Source of the DNA: Macropodus opercularis
Lineage: Eukaryota; Chordata; Actinopteri; Anabantiformes; Osphronemidae
NCBI GenBank assembly: GCA_030770545.1
Contig: CM061106.1
Location: 10,272,001-10,336,000, forward strand
Direction: 5' to 3'
Length of the DNA stretch: 64,000 nt
Shown: one piece after another, positions 34,672-48,369 of the stretch
Layout: the number at the start of each line of letters is the position of its first letter
Position numbering within the stretch: position 1 is the stretch's first letter
Position numbers and translations under genes: made by a program
The notes under the pieces: generated by a model
What the model was told of the DNA's origin: nothing
What the model saw: only the letters and a program-made list of their open reading frames with translations
The model's database searches: none

Positions 34672-37600
34672 GGAGAACAGAAGCGGATCCTCCACTGGGC
34701 CACACTAACAAAAACAGACACTCCACTAGCCTGCAGTATGAGAAGCGGACCGTCCACAAGACACAGGAATAGAAGTGGACCCTGAGACACAGGAACAGAA
34801 GTGGATCCTCCTCCAGACCGCAGGAAAAGAAGCGGACCGCCTGCAGGACACAGGAATAGAAGTGGACCCTCCATCGAACCACAGGAACAAAAGTAGACCC
34901 TCCTCCAGACCACACTGACAGAAACAGACCCTTCACTGGGCTGCAGTATGAGAAGCGGACCCTCAGCAGGACACAGAAACAGAAGTGGATCCTCCTCCAG
35001 ACCGCAGGAACAGAAGCCGACCCTCAGCAGGACACAAGAATAGAAGCGGACCCTCCACAGAACGACAAGAACAGATTCGGATCCTCTGCAGGACACGAGG
35101 ATAGAAGTGGACCCTCCACTGGAACACAGGAACAGAAGTGGATCCTCCTCCAGACCGCAGGAACAGAAGCCGACCCTCAGCAAGACACAGAAACAGAAGT
35201 GGATCCTCTTCCAGACTGCAGGAACAGAAGTGGACCCTCATCAGGTCACAGGAACAGAAGTGGATCCTCCTCCGGACCGCAGGAACAGAAGCGCACCCTC
35301 AGCAGGACACAGGAACAGAAGTGGACCCTCCACCGAACCACAAGAAGAGAAGCAGACACTCCGCAGGACACAGGAATAGAAGTGGATCCTCCTCTGGGAC
35401 ACAGGAACAGAAGTGGGCCGCCCTCCAGGACACAGGAACAGAATCGGACCACAGGACACAGGTACAGAAGTGGAAGCTCCACCGAACCACAGGAACAGAA
35501 GCGGACCCTCAGCAGGACACGGGAATAGAAGTGGACACTCCTCTGGACTGCAGGAACAGAAGTGGATCCTCCACCTAACCACAAGAACAGAAGTGGACCC
35601 TCTGCAGGACACGGGGATAGAAGCGGACCCTCAGCAGGACACAGAAACAGAAGTGGATCCTCCTCCAGACCGCAGGAACAGAAGCTGACCCTCCGCAGGA
35701 CACAGGAATAGAAGTGGACCCTCCACTGGGACACAGTAACAGAACCGGACCGCAGGTCACAGGAACAGAAGTGGATCCTCCTCCAGATTGCAGGAACAGA
35801 CGTGGACCGTCCACCGAACCACAAGAACAGAAGCGGACCCTCTGCAGGACACAAGGATAGAAGTGGACCCTCCTCTAGGACACGAGAACAGAAGTGGATC
35901 CTCCTCTGGACCGCGGGAAAAGATACGGACCCTCAGCAGGACACAGGAACAGAAGTGGATCCTCCACAGGACACAGGAACAGAAGTGGACCCTCCACTGG
36001 AACACAGGAACAGAAGTGGATCGTCCTCTGGATCGGAACAGAAGTTCCTGTGTCCTGCTGAGGGTCTGTATCTTTTCCTGTGACACAGGAACAGAAGTTC
36101 CTGTGTCCTGCTGAGACACAGGATCGTCCACAGGACACAGGAATAGAAGTGGACCCTCCACTGGGACACAGTAACAGAACCGGACCGCAGGTCACAGGAA
36201 CAGAAGTGGATCCTCCTCCAGATTGCAGGAACAGAAGTGGACCCTCCACCGAACCACAAGAACAGAAGCGGACCCTCTGCAGGACACAAGGATAGAAGTG
36301 GACCCTCCTCTAGGACACAGGAACAGAAGTGGATCCTCCTCTGGACCGCGGGAAAAGATACGGACCCTCAGCAGGACACAGGAACAGAAGTGGATCCTCC
36401 ACAGGACACAGGAACAGAAGTGGACCGTCCACTGGAACACAGGAACAGAAGTGGATCGTCCTCTGGACCGCAGGAAAAGATACAGACCCTCAGCAGGACA
36501 CAGGAACAGAAGTGGATCCTCCACAGGACGCAGGAACAGAAGAGGACCCTCAGCAGGACACAGAAACAGAAGTGGATCCTCCTCCAGACTGCAGGAACAG
36601 AAGTGGATCCTCCACCGAACCACAAGAACAGAAGCGGATGCTCTGAAGGACACAGGGATAGAAGTGGACCCTCCTCTGGGACACAGGGACAGAAGTGGAC
36701 CCTCCACCGAACCACAATATCAGAAGCGGACACTCTGCAGGACACAGGAATAGAAGTGGACCCTCCTCTGGGACACAGGAACAGAAGCGGACCCTCAGCA
36801 GGTCACAGAAGCAGAAGTGGATCCTCCTCTGGACCGCAGGAAAAGATACGGACCCTCAGCAGGACACAGGAACAGAAGTGGATCCTCCACAGGACACAGG
36901 AACAGAAGTGGATCCTCCACAGGACACAGGAACAGAAGTGGATCCTCCACAGGACACAGGAACAGAAGAGGACCCTCAGCAGGACACAGAAACAGAAGTG
37001 GATCCTCCACCGAACCACAAGAACAGAAGCGGATGCTCTGAAGGACACAGGGATAGAAGTGGACCCTCCTCTGGGACACAGGAACAGAAGTGGACCCTCC
37101 ACCGAACCACAGGAACACAAGCGGACCCTCTGCAGGACACAGGAACAGAAGCGGACCCTCATGAAGTCACATGAACAGAAGTGGACCCTCCGTAGTACAC
37201 AGTAATAGAAGCGGATCGTCCACAGGACACAGGAACAGAAGTGGACCCTCCACCGAACCACAAGAACAGAAGCGGACCCTCTGCAGGACACAAGGATAGA
37301 AGTGGACCCTCCTCTAGGACACAGGAACAGAAGTGGATCCTCTTCTGGACCGCAGGAAAAGATACGGACCCTCAGCAGGACACAGGAACAGAAGTGGATC
37401 CTCCACAGGACACAGGAACAGAAGTGGACCCTCCACTGGAACACAGGAACAGAAGTGGATCCTCCTCTGGACCGCAGGAAAAGATATGGACCCTCAGCAG
37501 GACACAGGAACAGAAGTGGATCCTCCACAGGACGCAGGAACAGAAGAGGACCCTCAGCAGGACACAGAAACAGAAGTGGATCCTCCTTCAGACTGCAGGA

Positions 37601-40600
37601 ACAGAAGTGGATCCTCCACCGAACCACAAGAACAGAAGCTGACGCTCTGAAGGACACAGGAACAGAAGTGGACCCTCCACCAAACCTCAAGAACAGAAGC
37701 GGACCCTCTGCAGGACACGGGGATAGAAGTGGATCCTCCGCAGGACACAGGAACAGAAGTGGATCCTCCACCTAACCACAAGAACAGAAGTGGACCCTCT
37801 GCAGGACACGGGGATAGAAGCGGACCCTCAGCAGGACACAGAAACAGAAGTGGATCCTCCTCCAGACCGCAGGAACAGAAGCTGACCCTCCGCAGGACAC
37901 AGGAAAAGAAGCGGACCCTCATGAGGTCACAGGAACAGAAGTGGACCCTCATGAGGTCACAGGAACAGAAGTGGACCCTCCGTAGTACACAGTAATAGAA
38001 GCGGATCGTCCACAGGACACAGGAATAGAAGTGGACCCTCCACTGGGACACAGTAACAGAACCGGACCGCAGGTCACAGGAACAGAAGTGGATCCTCCTC
38101 CAGATTGCAGGAACAGAAGTGGACCCTCCACCGAACCACAAGAACAGAAGCGGACCCTCTGCAGGACACAAGGATAGAAGTGGACCCTCCTCTAGGACAC
38201 AGGAACAGAAGTGGATCCTCCTCTGGACCGCAGGAAAAGATACGGACCCTCAGCAGGACACAGGAACAGAAGTGGACCCTCCACTGGACCGCAGGAAAAG
38301 ATACAGACCCTCAGCAGGACACAGGAACAGAAGTGGATCCTCCACAGGACGCAGGAACAGAAGAGGACCCTCAGCAGGACACAGAAACAGAAGTGGACCC
38401 TCCTCCAGACTGCAGGAACAGAAGTGGATCCTCCACCGAACCACAAGAACAGAAGCGGATGCTCTGAAGGACACAGGGATAGAAGTGGACCCTCCTCTGG
38501 GACACAGGAACAGAAGTGGACCCTCCACAGAACCACAATATCAGAAGCGGACACTCCGCAGGACACAGGAACAGAAGCGGACCCTCAGCAGGTCACAGAA
38601 GCAGAAGTGGATCCTCCTCTGGACCGCAGGAAAAGATACGGACCCTCAGCAGGACACAGGAACAGAAGTGGATCCTCCTTCGGACCGCAGGAACAGAAGC
38701 GCACCCTCAGCAGGACACAGGAACAGAAGTGGACCCTCCACTGGAACACAGCAACAGAAGTGGATCCTCCTCCGGACCGCAGGAACAGAAGCGCACCCTC
38801 AGCAGGACACAGGAACAGAAGTGGACCCTCCACCGAACCACAAAAACAGAAGCGGACACTCCGCAGGACTCAGGAATAGAAGTGGACCCTCCTCTGGGAC
38901 ACAGGAACAGAAGTGGACCCTCCACCGAACCACAAGAAGAGAAGCAGACACTCCGCAGGACACAGGAATAGAAGTGGACCCTCCTCTGGGACACAGGAAC
39001 AGAAGCGGACCCTCAGCAGGACACGGGAATAGAAGTGGACACTCCTCTGGACTGCAGGAACAGAAGTGGATCCTCCACCTAACCACAAGAACAGAAGTGG
39101 ACCCTCTGCAGGACACGGGGATAGAAGCGGACCCTCAGCAGGACACAGAAACAGAATTGGATCCTCCTCCAGACCGCAGGAACATAAGCTGACCCTCCGC
39201 AGGACACAGGAAAAGAAGCGGACCCTCATGAGGTCACAGGAACAGAAGTGGACCCTCCGTAGTACACAGTAATAGAAGCGGATCGTCCACAGGACACAGG
39301 AATAGAAGTGGACCCTCCACTGGGACACAGTAACAGAACCGGACCGCAGGTCACAGGAACAGAAGTGGATCATCCTCCAGATTGCAGGAACAGAAGTGGA
39401 CCCTCCTCTGGACCGCAGGAAAAGATACGGACCCTCAGCAGGACACAGGAACAGAAGTGGACCCTCCACAGGACACAGGAACAGAAGTGGATCCTCCACA
39501 GGACGCAGGAACAGAAGAGGACCCTCAGCAGGACACAGAAACAGAAGTGGATCCTCCACCGAACCACAAGAACAGAAGCGGATGCTCTGAAGGACACAGG
39601 GATAGAAGTGGACCCTCCTCTGGGACACAGGAACAGAAGTGGACCCTCCACCGAACCACAGGAACACAAGCGGACCCTCTGCAGGACACAGGAACAGAAG
39701 CGGACCCTCATGAAGTCACATGAACAGAAGTGGACCCTCCGTAGTACACAGTAATAGAAGCGGATCGTCCACAGGACACAGGAATAGAAGTGGATCCTCC
39801 TCCGAACCACAAGAACAGAAGTGGACGCTCATCAGGTCACAGGAACAGAAGTGGACCCTCCACCGAACCACAAGAACAGAAGCGGACCCTCTGCAGGACA
39901 CAAGGATAGAAGTGGACCCTCCTCTAGGACACAGGAACAGAAGTGGATCCTCCTCTGGACCGCGGGAAAAGATACGGACCCTCAGCAGGACACAGGAACA
40001 GAAGTGGACCCTCCACTGGAACACAGGAACAGAAGTGGATCCTCCTCTGGACCGTAGGAAAAGATACAGACCCTCAGCAGGACACAGGAACAGAAGTGGA
40101 TCCTCCACAGGACGCAGGAACAGAAGTGGATCCTCCACAGGATACAGGAACAGAAGTGGATCCTCCATAGGACACAGAAACAGAAGTGGATCCTCCACCG
40201 AACCACAAGAACAGAAGCGGATGCTCTGAAGGACACAGGAATAGAAGTGGACCCTCCTCTGGGACACAGGAACAGAAGCGGACCCTCAGCAGGTCACAGA
40301 AGCAGAAGTGGATCCTCCTCTGGACCGCAGGAAAAGATACGGACCCTCAGCAGGACACAGGAACAGAAGTGGACCCTCCACTGGAACACAGGAACAGAAG
40401 TGGATCCTCCTCTGGACCGTAGGAAAAGATACAGACCCTCAGCAGGACACAGGAACAGAAGTGGATCCTCCACAGGACGCAGGAACAGAAGTGGATCCTC
40501 CACAGGATACAGGAACAGAAGTGGATCCTCCACAGGACACAGAAACAGAAGCGGATGCTCTGAAGGACACAGGTATAGAAGTGGACCCTTCTCTGGGACA

Positions 40601-42927
40601 CAGGAACAGAAGTGGACCCTCCACCGAACCACAGGAACACAAGCGGACCCTCCGCAGGACACAGGAACAGAAGCGGACCCTCATGAAGTCACATGAACAG
40701 AAGTGGACCCTCCGTAGTACACAGTAATAGAAGCGGATCGTCCACAGGACACAGGAATAGAAGTGGACCCTCCACTGGGACACAGTAACAGAACCGGACC
40801 GCAGGTCACAGGAACAGAAGTGGATCCTCCTCCGAACCACAAGAACAGAAGTGGACGCTCATCAGGTCACAGGAACAGAAGTGGACCCTCCACCGAACCA
40901 CAAGAACAGAAGCGGACCCTCTGCAGGACACAAGGATAGAAGTGGACCCTCCTCTAGGACACAGGAACAGAAGTGGATCCTCCTCTGGACCGCAGGAAAA
41001 GATACGGACCCTCAGCAGGACACAGGAACAGAAGTGGATCCTCCACAGGACACAGGAACAGAAGTGGACCCTCCACTGGAACACAGGAACAGAAGTGGAT
41101 CCTCCTCTGGACCGCAGGAAAAGATACGGACCCTCAGCAGGACACAGGAACAGAAGTGGATCCTCCACAGGACGCAGGAACAGAAGAGGACCCTCAGCAG
41201 GACACAGAAACAGAAGTGGACCCTCCTCCAGACTGCAGGAACAGAAGTGGATCCTCCACCGAACCACAAGAACAGAAGCTGACGCTCTGAAGGACACAGG
41301 AACAGAAGTGGACCCTCCACCAAACCTCAAGAACAGAAGCGGACCCTCTGCAGGACACAGGGATAGAAGTGGATCCTCCGCAGGACACAGGAACAGAAGT
41401 GGATCCTCCTCTGGACCGCAGGAACAGATACGGACCCTCAGCAGGACACAGGAACAGAAGTGGATCCTCCGCAGGACACAGGAACAGAAGTGGACCCTCC
41501 ACCGGACCGCAGGAACAGAAGAGGACCCTCAGCAGGACACAGAAACAGAAATGGATCCTCCTCCAGACTGCAGGAACAGAAGTGGATCCTCCACCGAACC
41601 ACAAGAACATAAGCGGACCCTCTGCAGGACATGGGGATAGAAGTGGACCCTCCACTGGAACACAGGAACAGAAGTGGCTCCTCCTCCGGACTGCAGGAAC
41701 AGAAGCGGACCCTCAGCAGGACACAGGAACAGAAGTGGATCCTCCACCGAACCACAAGAACAGAAGTGGACCCTCCTCTGGGACACAGGAACAGAAGTGG
41801 ACCCTCCTCTGGGACACAGGAACACCACAGGACACAGGTACAGAAGTGGAAGCTCCACCGAACCACAGGAACAGAAGCGGACCCTCAGCAGGACACGGAG
41901 ATAGAAGTGGACCCTCCTCTGGAACGCAGGAACCAAAGTGGATCCTCCACCTAACCATAAGAACAGAAGTGGACCCTCAGCAGGACACAGAAACAGAAGT
42001 GGACCCTCCGTAGTACACAGTAATAGAAGCGGATCGTCCACGGGACACAGGAATAGAAGTGGACCCTCCACTGGGACACAGTAACAGAACCGGACCGCAG
42101 GTCACAGGAACAGAAGTGGATCCTCCTCCGAACCACAAGAACAGAAGTGGACGCTCATCAGGTCACAGGAACAGAAGTGGACCCTCAGCAGGACACGGAG
42201 ATAGAAGTGGACCCTCCTCTGGAACGCAGGAACCAAAGTGGATCCTCCACCTAACCATAAGAACAGAAGCGGACCCTCTGCAGGACACAAGGATAGAAGT
42301 GGACCCTCCTCTGGGACACAGGAACAGAAATGGATCCTCCTCCGGACCGCAGGAACAGAAGCGGACCGTCCACAGGACACAGGAATAGAAGTGAACCCTC
42401 CTCTGGGACACAGGAACAGAAGCGGGCCGCCCTCCAGGACACAGGAACAGAACTGGACCGCAGGAAACAGGAACAGAAGTGGACCCTCCACCGAACCACA
42501 GGAACACAAGCAGACCGTCCACAGGACACAGGAATAGAAGTGGACCCTCGTCTGGGACACAGGAACAGAAGTGGGCCGCCCTCCAGGACACAGGAACAGA
42601 ACCGGACCGCAGGACACAGGAACAGAAGTGGACCCTCCACCGAACCACAGGAACAGAAACGGACCCTCTGCAGGACACATTGATAGAAGTGGACCCTCCA
42701 CCGAACCCCAGGAACACAAGCGGGCCCTCATCAGATCACAGGAACAAAAGTGGATCCTCCTCCGGACCGCAGTAACAGAAGCGGACCGTCCACAGGACAC
42801 AGGATTGGAAGTGGACTCTGTGACACAGGAACAGAAGTTTATCTTCCTCCAGACCGCAGGAAAAGAAGCGGACCTTCCGCAGGACACAGGAATAGAAGCT
42901 GACCGTCCATAGGACACAGGACTAGAA
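34672..42927. repeat. Minisatellite array 2, 30/31-bp units
   Basis: About 8.3 kb, roughly 270 units, of the same repeat as array 1, starting with the same first units. It has its own higher-order blocks: a segment with gaaccggaccgcaggtcaca recurs near 35740, 36175, 38060, 39335, 40795 and 42085, and a segment with gacgctcatcaggtcacagg at 39825 recurs at 40855. Variants with kaaaagataygg units are common here and rare in array 1, so the two arrays have diverged in unit content since duplication. The array ends directly against the 711-723 bp repeat at 42928. Its long open frames on both strands are artefacts. Confidence 0.95.
36045..36115. repeat. Inverted units inside minisatellite array 2
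   Basis: 36045-36080 and 36098-36115 are reverse complements of neighbouring units (ttcctgtgtcctgctgaggg against ccctcagcaggacacaggaa), separated by a short forward unit. All other units I inspected run in one direction. The inverted blocks could fold with either flank. Confidence 0.85.
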
Positions 42928-45900
42928 GTCGAGGCAGACGACCGCCCACCCTGAGCCTGGTTCTGCCCGAGGTTTCTTCCTTCAAAGGGAGTTTTTCCTC
43001 TCCACTGTCGCCTAGTGCTTGCTCAGGGTGGAAGCACCTCAAAACAAACACCCACAACAGTATTATTCAGAGGATTTATATATTTAAGGAAATCTCAGAA
43101 TAGTATTAGAATGAAAGTTTCACTGACTCGCAAAGACACATTTAATGAAGCTGCGTTTTTAATAGTTCCTATTAGATACATTTACTTTTTAACTGCAACA
43201 CGTTTCTTTGTGGAGACATTTGTAAATATTTCTATTCCTGCTCAATCAACATGATTGAGATGATCACCAGTAACACTCTTGTTCTTCTAGGGGCAGCGTT
43301 GACCAGCACAGTGGGAGACACGTTGAGGGAATCTCCACTGCAGCGTGGAGTCACCAGCGAAGGACTTCATCACTACACATGTGTAGACTGCAACAGTGTC
43401 TCTGGTGGCAAAGGGAGGGAAACCTAACGGTGACAACGTAACTCCCTGCAACACCATGAGGACCAGTTGCTCAGGTGAATTCCCTGCAAGCTGTCTGGCT
43501 ACTGCACCGAGGACCAAGACGGGACAACTCCTATGAACCAGCGTCAGTGTTGGATCCGACCAAACCAGGTACTGACGCAACCACTGACAGAGACAAGTTT
43601 CTTTTTATGTAGTGTGTGAGAAAACCTCAGCATCACGGGTCGAGGCAGACGACCGCCCACCCTGAGCCTGGTTCTGCCCGAGGTTTCTTCCTTCAAAGGG
43701 AGTTTTTCCTCTCCACTGTCGCCTAGTGCTTGCTCAGGGTGGAAGCACCTCAAAACAAACACCCACAACAGTATTATTCAGAGGTTTTATATATTTAAGG
43801 AAATCTCAGAATAGTATTAGAATGAAAGTTTTACTGACTTGCAAAGACACATTTAACGAAGCGGCGTTTTTAATAGTTCCTAATAGATACATTTACTTTT
43901 TAACTGCAACACGTTTCTTTGTGGAGACATTTGTAAATATGTTCATTCCTGTTATGCTTAATCAACATGATTGAGATGATCACCAGTAACACTCTTGTTC
44001 TTCTAGGGGCAGCGTTGACCAGCACAGTGGGAGACACGTTGAGTGAATCTCCACTGCAGCTTGGAGTCACCAGCGAAGGACTTCATCACTACACATGTGT
44101 AGACTGCAACAGTGTCTCTGGTGGCAAAGGGAGGGAAACCTAACGGTGACAACGTAACTCCCTGCAACACCATGAGGACCAGTTGCTCAGGTGAATTCCC
44201 TGCAAGCTGTCTGGCTACTGCACCGAGGACCAAGACGGGACAACTCCTATGAACCAGCGTCAGTGTTGGATCCGACCAAACCAGGTACTGACGCAACCAC
44301 TGAGCACTGACAGAGACAAGTTTCTTTTTATGTAGTGTGTGAGAAACCCTCAGCATCACCGGTCGAGGCAGACGACCGCCCACCCTGAGCCTGGTTCTGC
44401 CCGAGGTTTCTTCCTTCAAAGGGAGTTTTTCCTCTCCACTGTCTCCTAGTGCTTGCTCAGGGTGGAAGCACCTCAAAACAAACACCCACAACAGTATTAT
44501 TCAGAGGATTTATATATTTAACAAAATCTCAGAATAGTATTAGAATGAAAGTTTTACTGACTTGCAAAGACACATTTAACGAAGCGGCGTTTTTAATAGT
44601 TCCTAATAGATACATTTACTTTTTAACTGCAACACGTTTCTTTGTGGAGACATTTGTAAATATGTTCATTCCTGTTATGCTTAATCAACATGATTGAGAT
44701 GATCACCAGTAACACTCTTGTTCTTCTAGGGGCAGCGTTGACCAGCACAGTGGGAGACACGTTGAGGGAATCTCCACTGCAGCGTGGAGTCACCAGCGAA
44801 GGACTTCATCACTACACATGTGTAGACTGCAACAGTGTCTCTGGTGGCAAAGGGAGGGAAACCTAACGGTGACAACGTAACTCCCTGCAACACCATGAGG
44901 ACCAGTTGCTCAGGTGAATTCCCTGCAAGCTGTCTGGCTACTGCACCGAGGACCAAGACGGGACAACTCCTATGAACCAGCGTCAGTGTTGGATCCGACC
45001 AAACCAGGTACTGACGCAACCACTGACAGAGACAAGTTTCTTTTTATGTAGTGTGTGAGAAAACCTCAGCATCACGGGTCGAGGCAGACGACCGCCCACC
45101 CTGAGCCTGGTTCTGCCCGAGGTTTCTTCCTTCAAAGGGAGTTTTTCCTCTCCACTGTCTCCTAGTGCTTGCTCAGGGTGGAAGCGCCTCAAAACAAACA
45201 CCCACAACAGTATTATTCAGAGGATTTATATATTTAAGGAAATCTCAGAATAGTATTAGAATGAAAGTTTCACTGACTTGCAAAGACACATTTAACGAAG
45301 CTGCGTTTTTAATAGTTCCTAATAGATAAATTTACTTTTTAACTGCAACACGTTTCTTTGTGGAGACATTTGTAAATATGTTCATTCCTGTTATGCTTAA
45401 TCAACATGATTGAGATGATCACCAGTAACACTCTTGTTCTTCTAGGGGCAGCGTTGACCAGCACAGTGGGAGACACGTTGAGGGAATCTCCACTGCAGCA
45501 TGGAGTCACCAGCGACGGACTTCATCACTACACATGTGTAGAGTGCAACAGTGTCTCTGGTGGCAAAGGGAGGGAAACCTAACGGTGACAACGTAACTCC
45601 CTGCAACACCATGAGGACCAGTTGCTCAGGTGAATTCCCTGCAAGCTGTCTGGCTACTGCACCGAGGACCAAGACGGGACAACTCCTATGAACCAGCGTC
45701 AGTGTTGGATCCGACCAAACCAGGTACTGACGCAACCACTGAGCACTGACAGAGACAAGTTTCTTTTTATGTAGTGTGTGAGAAAACCTCAGCATCACCG
45801 GTCGAGGCAGACGACCGCCCACCCTGAGCCTGGTTCTGCCCGAGGTTTCTTCCTTCAAAGGGAGTTTTTCCTCTCCACTGTCTCCTAGTGCTTGCTCAGG

Positions 45901-45940
45901 GTGGAAGCACCTCAAAACAACCACAACAGTATTATTCAGA
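42928..45940. repeat. Tandem repeat, 711-723 bp units, two alternating types
   Basis: Units start with gtcgaggcagacgaccgccc at 42928, 43639, 44362, 45078 and 45801 (the last is partial). Lengths are 711, 723, 716 and 723. Units 2 and 4 contain a 7-bp gagcact that units 1 and 3 lack, and the junction bases alternate as well (acgggtcgag after the first kind, accggtcgag after the second), so the true period is a dimer of about 1.43 kb. The first 100 bp resemble a very common teleost dispersed repeat. The 7-bp difference opens a minus-strand frame of about 160 codons in units 2 and 4 only. No known protein is recognised. An acceptor-like ttcttctag precedes the second half of each unit. Confidence 0.95.
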
Positions 45941-46049
45941 GGTTTTACATAAAATATCTTAATAAAATCTGATGTAAACTGATTACTAGTTTTATGTATT
46001 TAATTCATTCACTGACTTGTATTAGACTCAAATTTATTAGGGGTTAATA

Positions 46050-46469
46050 CAGGGGTCGGCAACCGTCACCACACAAAGAGCCATTTGGACCTTTTTCCCA
46101 CAGAAAAGAAAACCCTGGGAGCCACAAAACCCTTTTGACATTTTAATTGAAATAACACTACATGTAACGGTTGTTTTTCCTTTATTCTCTGCATAATCAA
46201 ACCATAATGTGTTGCATTTATGAAATCAATGAACTGCAGAGAGAATGAAATTACATTTCTTCATGCAACAAAAACATTTTTAACTCTTTAAAAAAAGTAC
46301 TCAATGTCTATTTGAGTCCTTCTTGTATTTATGAAAAGAACGCGAACACAAACACCGGCAGCAAACCAAAAATGCCGTCCTCTTCTGTGTGCCGCCATCC
46401 TTTTACTGGCGCAAGCAGTCAGCGGCAACCTGAATAATAAAAGGACTATTTCACCAACAATATATTAAT

Positions 46470-46502
<33 letters not shown>

Positions 46503-48345
46503 CTTTATTTATCCCGCAGTGGGGAAATTCTGGTGTCCCAGCAGAAATTATATATGAATATATGCAAAATAATAGACAATTAAAATATGTATCATACTTA
46601 GTTAATGTGATTTCTGCTTCTGAACCTCAGCGCACAGCGTCTGCACGTCAGGGCTGTATGATGTCACCTTCATCTTTACACAGGATCGTAAGCTGTCATC
46701 TGTGAGGCGATGGAGATGTTTGTTTTTAATATAGTTCATGTTGGAGAACACCTGCTCACATACATATGTGGATCCAAAGATCGACAGGACTCCAAGCGCA
46801 TATTTTCTCATGTCACATAAATGTCGGGGATAGCATTCCATGTTTCCAACACAAGTTTGTCCGGTTTGGGGAGGTTTTCAATATCACTCCATTTGTGATT
46901 CTGAGCAAGAACGGCCCTCTGACGGGCAACACCTTCAAGGTTTGCTGTCATTTTTAAACTTGGATGCCCATATGTCTTTGTCGGCTATGTCGGCCAGTTC
47001 CATCTCAAGATCAGGTTGACTCACACCTGCAAATGCAGTCGTGTTCAGTAGGGATGGATCGATGCTCAGGGGAGCGACAGGGAAGGATAATGTGGTTTTT
47101 CTTCTCTGAACTCACAGAATCATTTCCCAAACGATGTTTGCATTGTGATGATTGCATAATGTAAATAATTAACGTTGTGAGCTTGTTTGAACTCTCTCAA
47201 ATTGGGGAAGTGAGACAGAACCTTTCTGTACATCTGAAGCAAGCACTTTCAACTTGCGCTTGAATGCCAAAACCTCCTCCAACATGTGCAGGGCTGTGCT
47301 TCCTTTCCCCTGAAGAGCTGTGTTCAGCGTGTTCAGGTGCGCTGTCATGTCTACCATAAAGTGGAGCTTTTCCAGCGACTCTGGCTGTTCCAGCTCAGGA
47401 CAAGTGAGCCCTCTGCTCGCCAGGAAAGTTTTCACTTCTTCCAGCAAAGCGTTTCAGCCACCGGACTCTGTTGTGCAGCAGGAGATCAGAATATGTGCTT
47501 TCCAGCTCATCCAGTAACGAACGGAACTGACGGTGATTTAAACCTTTATTTATCATTATTTTAATGACAACATTCATTACTTCTGTGCAATCCGGAGGAA
47601 ATGTTTGCACACACAGTGCCTCTTGGTGCAGGATGCAGTGAAAAATCAGCAGCTTTCTGTCCAGCGACTTCTGCAGTAAAGTCGCAAAACCCTTATGTGC
47701 TCCTGTCATACTTGGTCCCATCAGTAGCCACTGACACCAGGTGAGTGGTGTTGATTTCTTTGGCTCTTAAACAGTTCAAGACAGCCTCACAGATGTCTTC
47801 CCCCCGTGTTTGGCCTTTTAGTGGTATCAACTCAATCAGTTCTTCCTGTGGCCCAGCAGAGTTTACATACCGGCAGAACAGTGCTATTTGTTCAATATCA
47901 CCTTTGTCTTTAGACTCATCACATGCAATTGAGTAGGCCACAGCTGAATTGATGTCTTGCTGTCTGGTAACGTCTTCTGCCATTTTTATGGTTCTGTCTT
48001 TGCAGAGACGGCATCTCCCTGATTTTCTGCACAATTTCACTCTTGTTTTTAAAGTCCGTCTGAAATCTTAATGAAAGATTCTTTTATATATTCTCCGTCT
48101 GTGAACGGCTTCCCGTGGCCGACTATTTCCCGAGCGGCCACAAAACTAGCAAATGTAGTTGAATTTGCAGACTTCATCCACTTCTTGAAATGATTTTTGC
48201 TCAGATCAACCTTCTGCATCAGTTCTGAAACGGCTTTTTTTCTCTCATCTCCATCTGGATATTTTTGAGCAAAGGCTGCGTGTTTATTCTGGAAATGTCT
48301 TGCGACATTTGACTTTTTGTTGTTTGCTAGTGTAAATAAGCCTTT
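46050..48345 (-). mobile_element. hAT transposon relic with decayed transposase
   Basis: The left end is CAGGGGTCGGCAAC (46050), a classic hAT terminus. The minus strand encodes a transposase in pieces: an N-terminal SNVARHFQNKHAAFAQKYP region (about 48310), then INSAVAYSIACDESKDKGDI, then GAHKGFATLLQKSLDRKLL, HCILHQEALC and LNHRQFRSLLDELE, then LEKLHFMVDMTAHLNTLN. The C-terminal dimerisation part is GSTYVCEQVFSNMNYIKNKH (46602-46841). Fragments lie in different frames: indels near 48010, 47718 and 47450, and a decayed gap at 46850-47165. The opposite terminal repeat and a complete BED finger are missing. The resemblance is to the GTF2IRD2/ZBED-like hAT branch. Inactive. Confidence 0.8.
46471..46548 (-). 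mobile_element. LINE 3' tail nested in the hAT relic
   Basis: On the minus strand this reads ccagaatttccccactgcgg, then aataaaga and ATCT repeats, the same tail as the LINE ending at 25701. It is a severely 5'-truncated insertion of the same or a sister family, inserted into the hAT element and therefore younger than it. Confidence 0.75.
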
Positions 48346-48369
48346 TTACTGGATGAAAGTGTCAGATGT

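Noticed and set aside
34647..42917. Long open frames in array 2, for example 357 codons on the plus strand at 38119-39192
   Set aside because: Same artefact as in array 1; no start context, splice sites or selection pattern.
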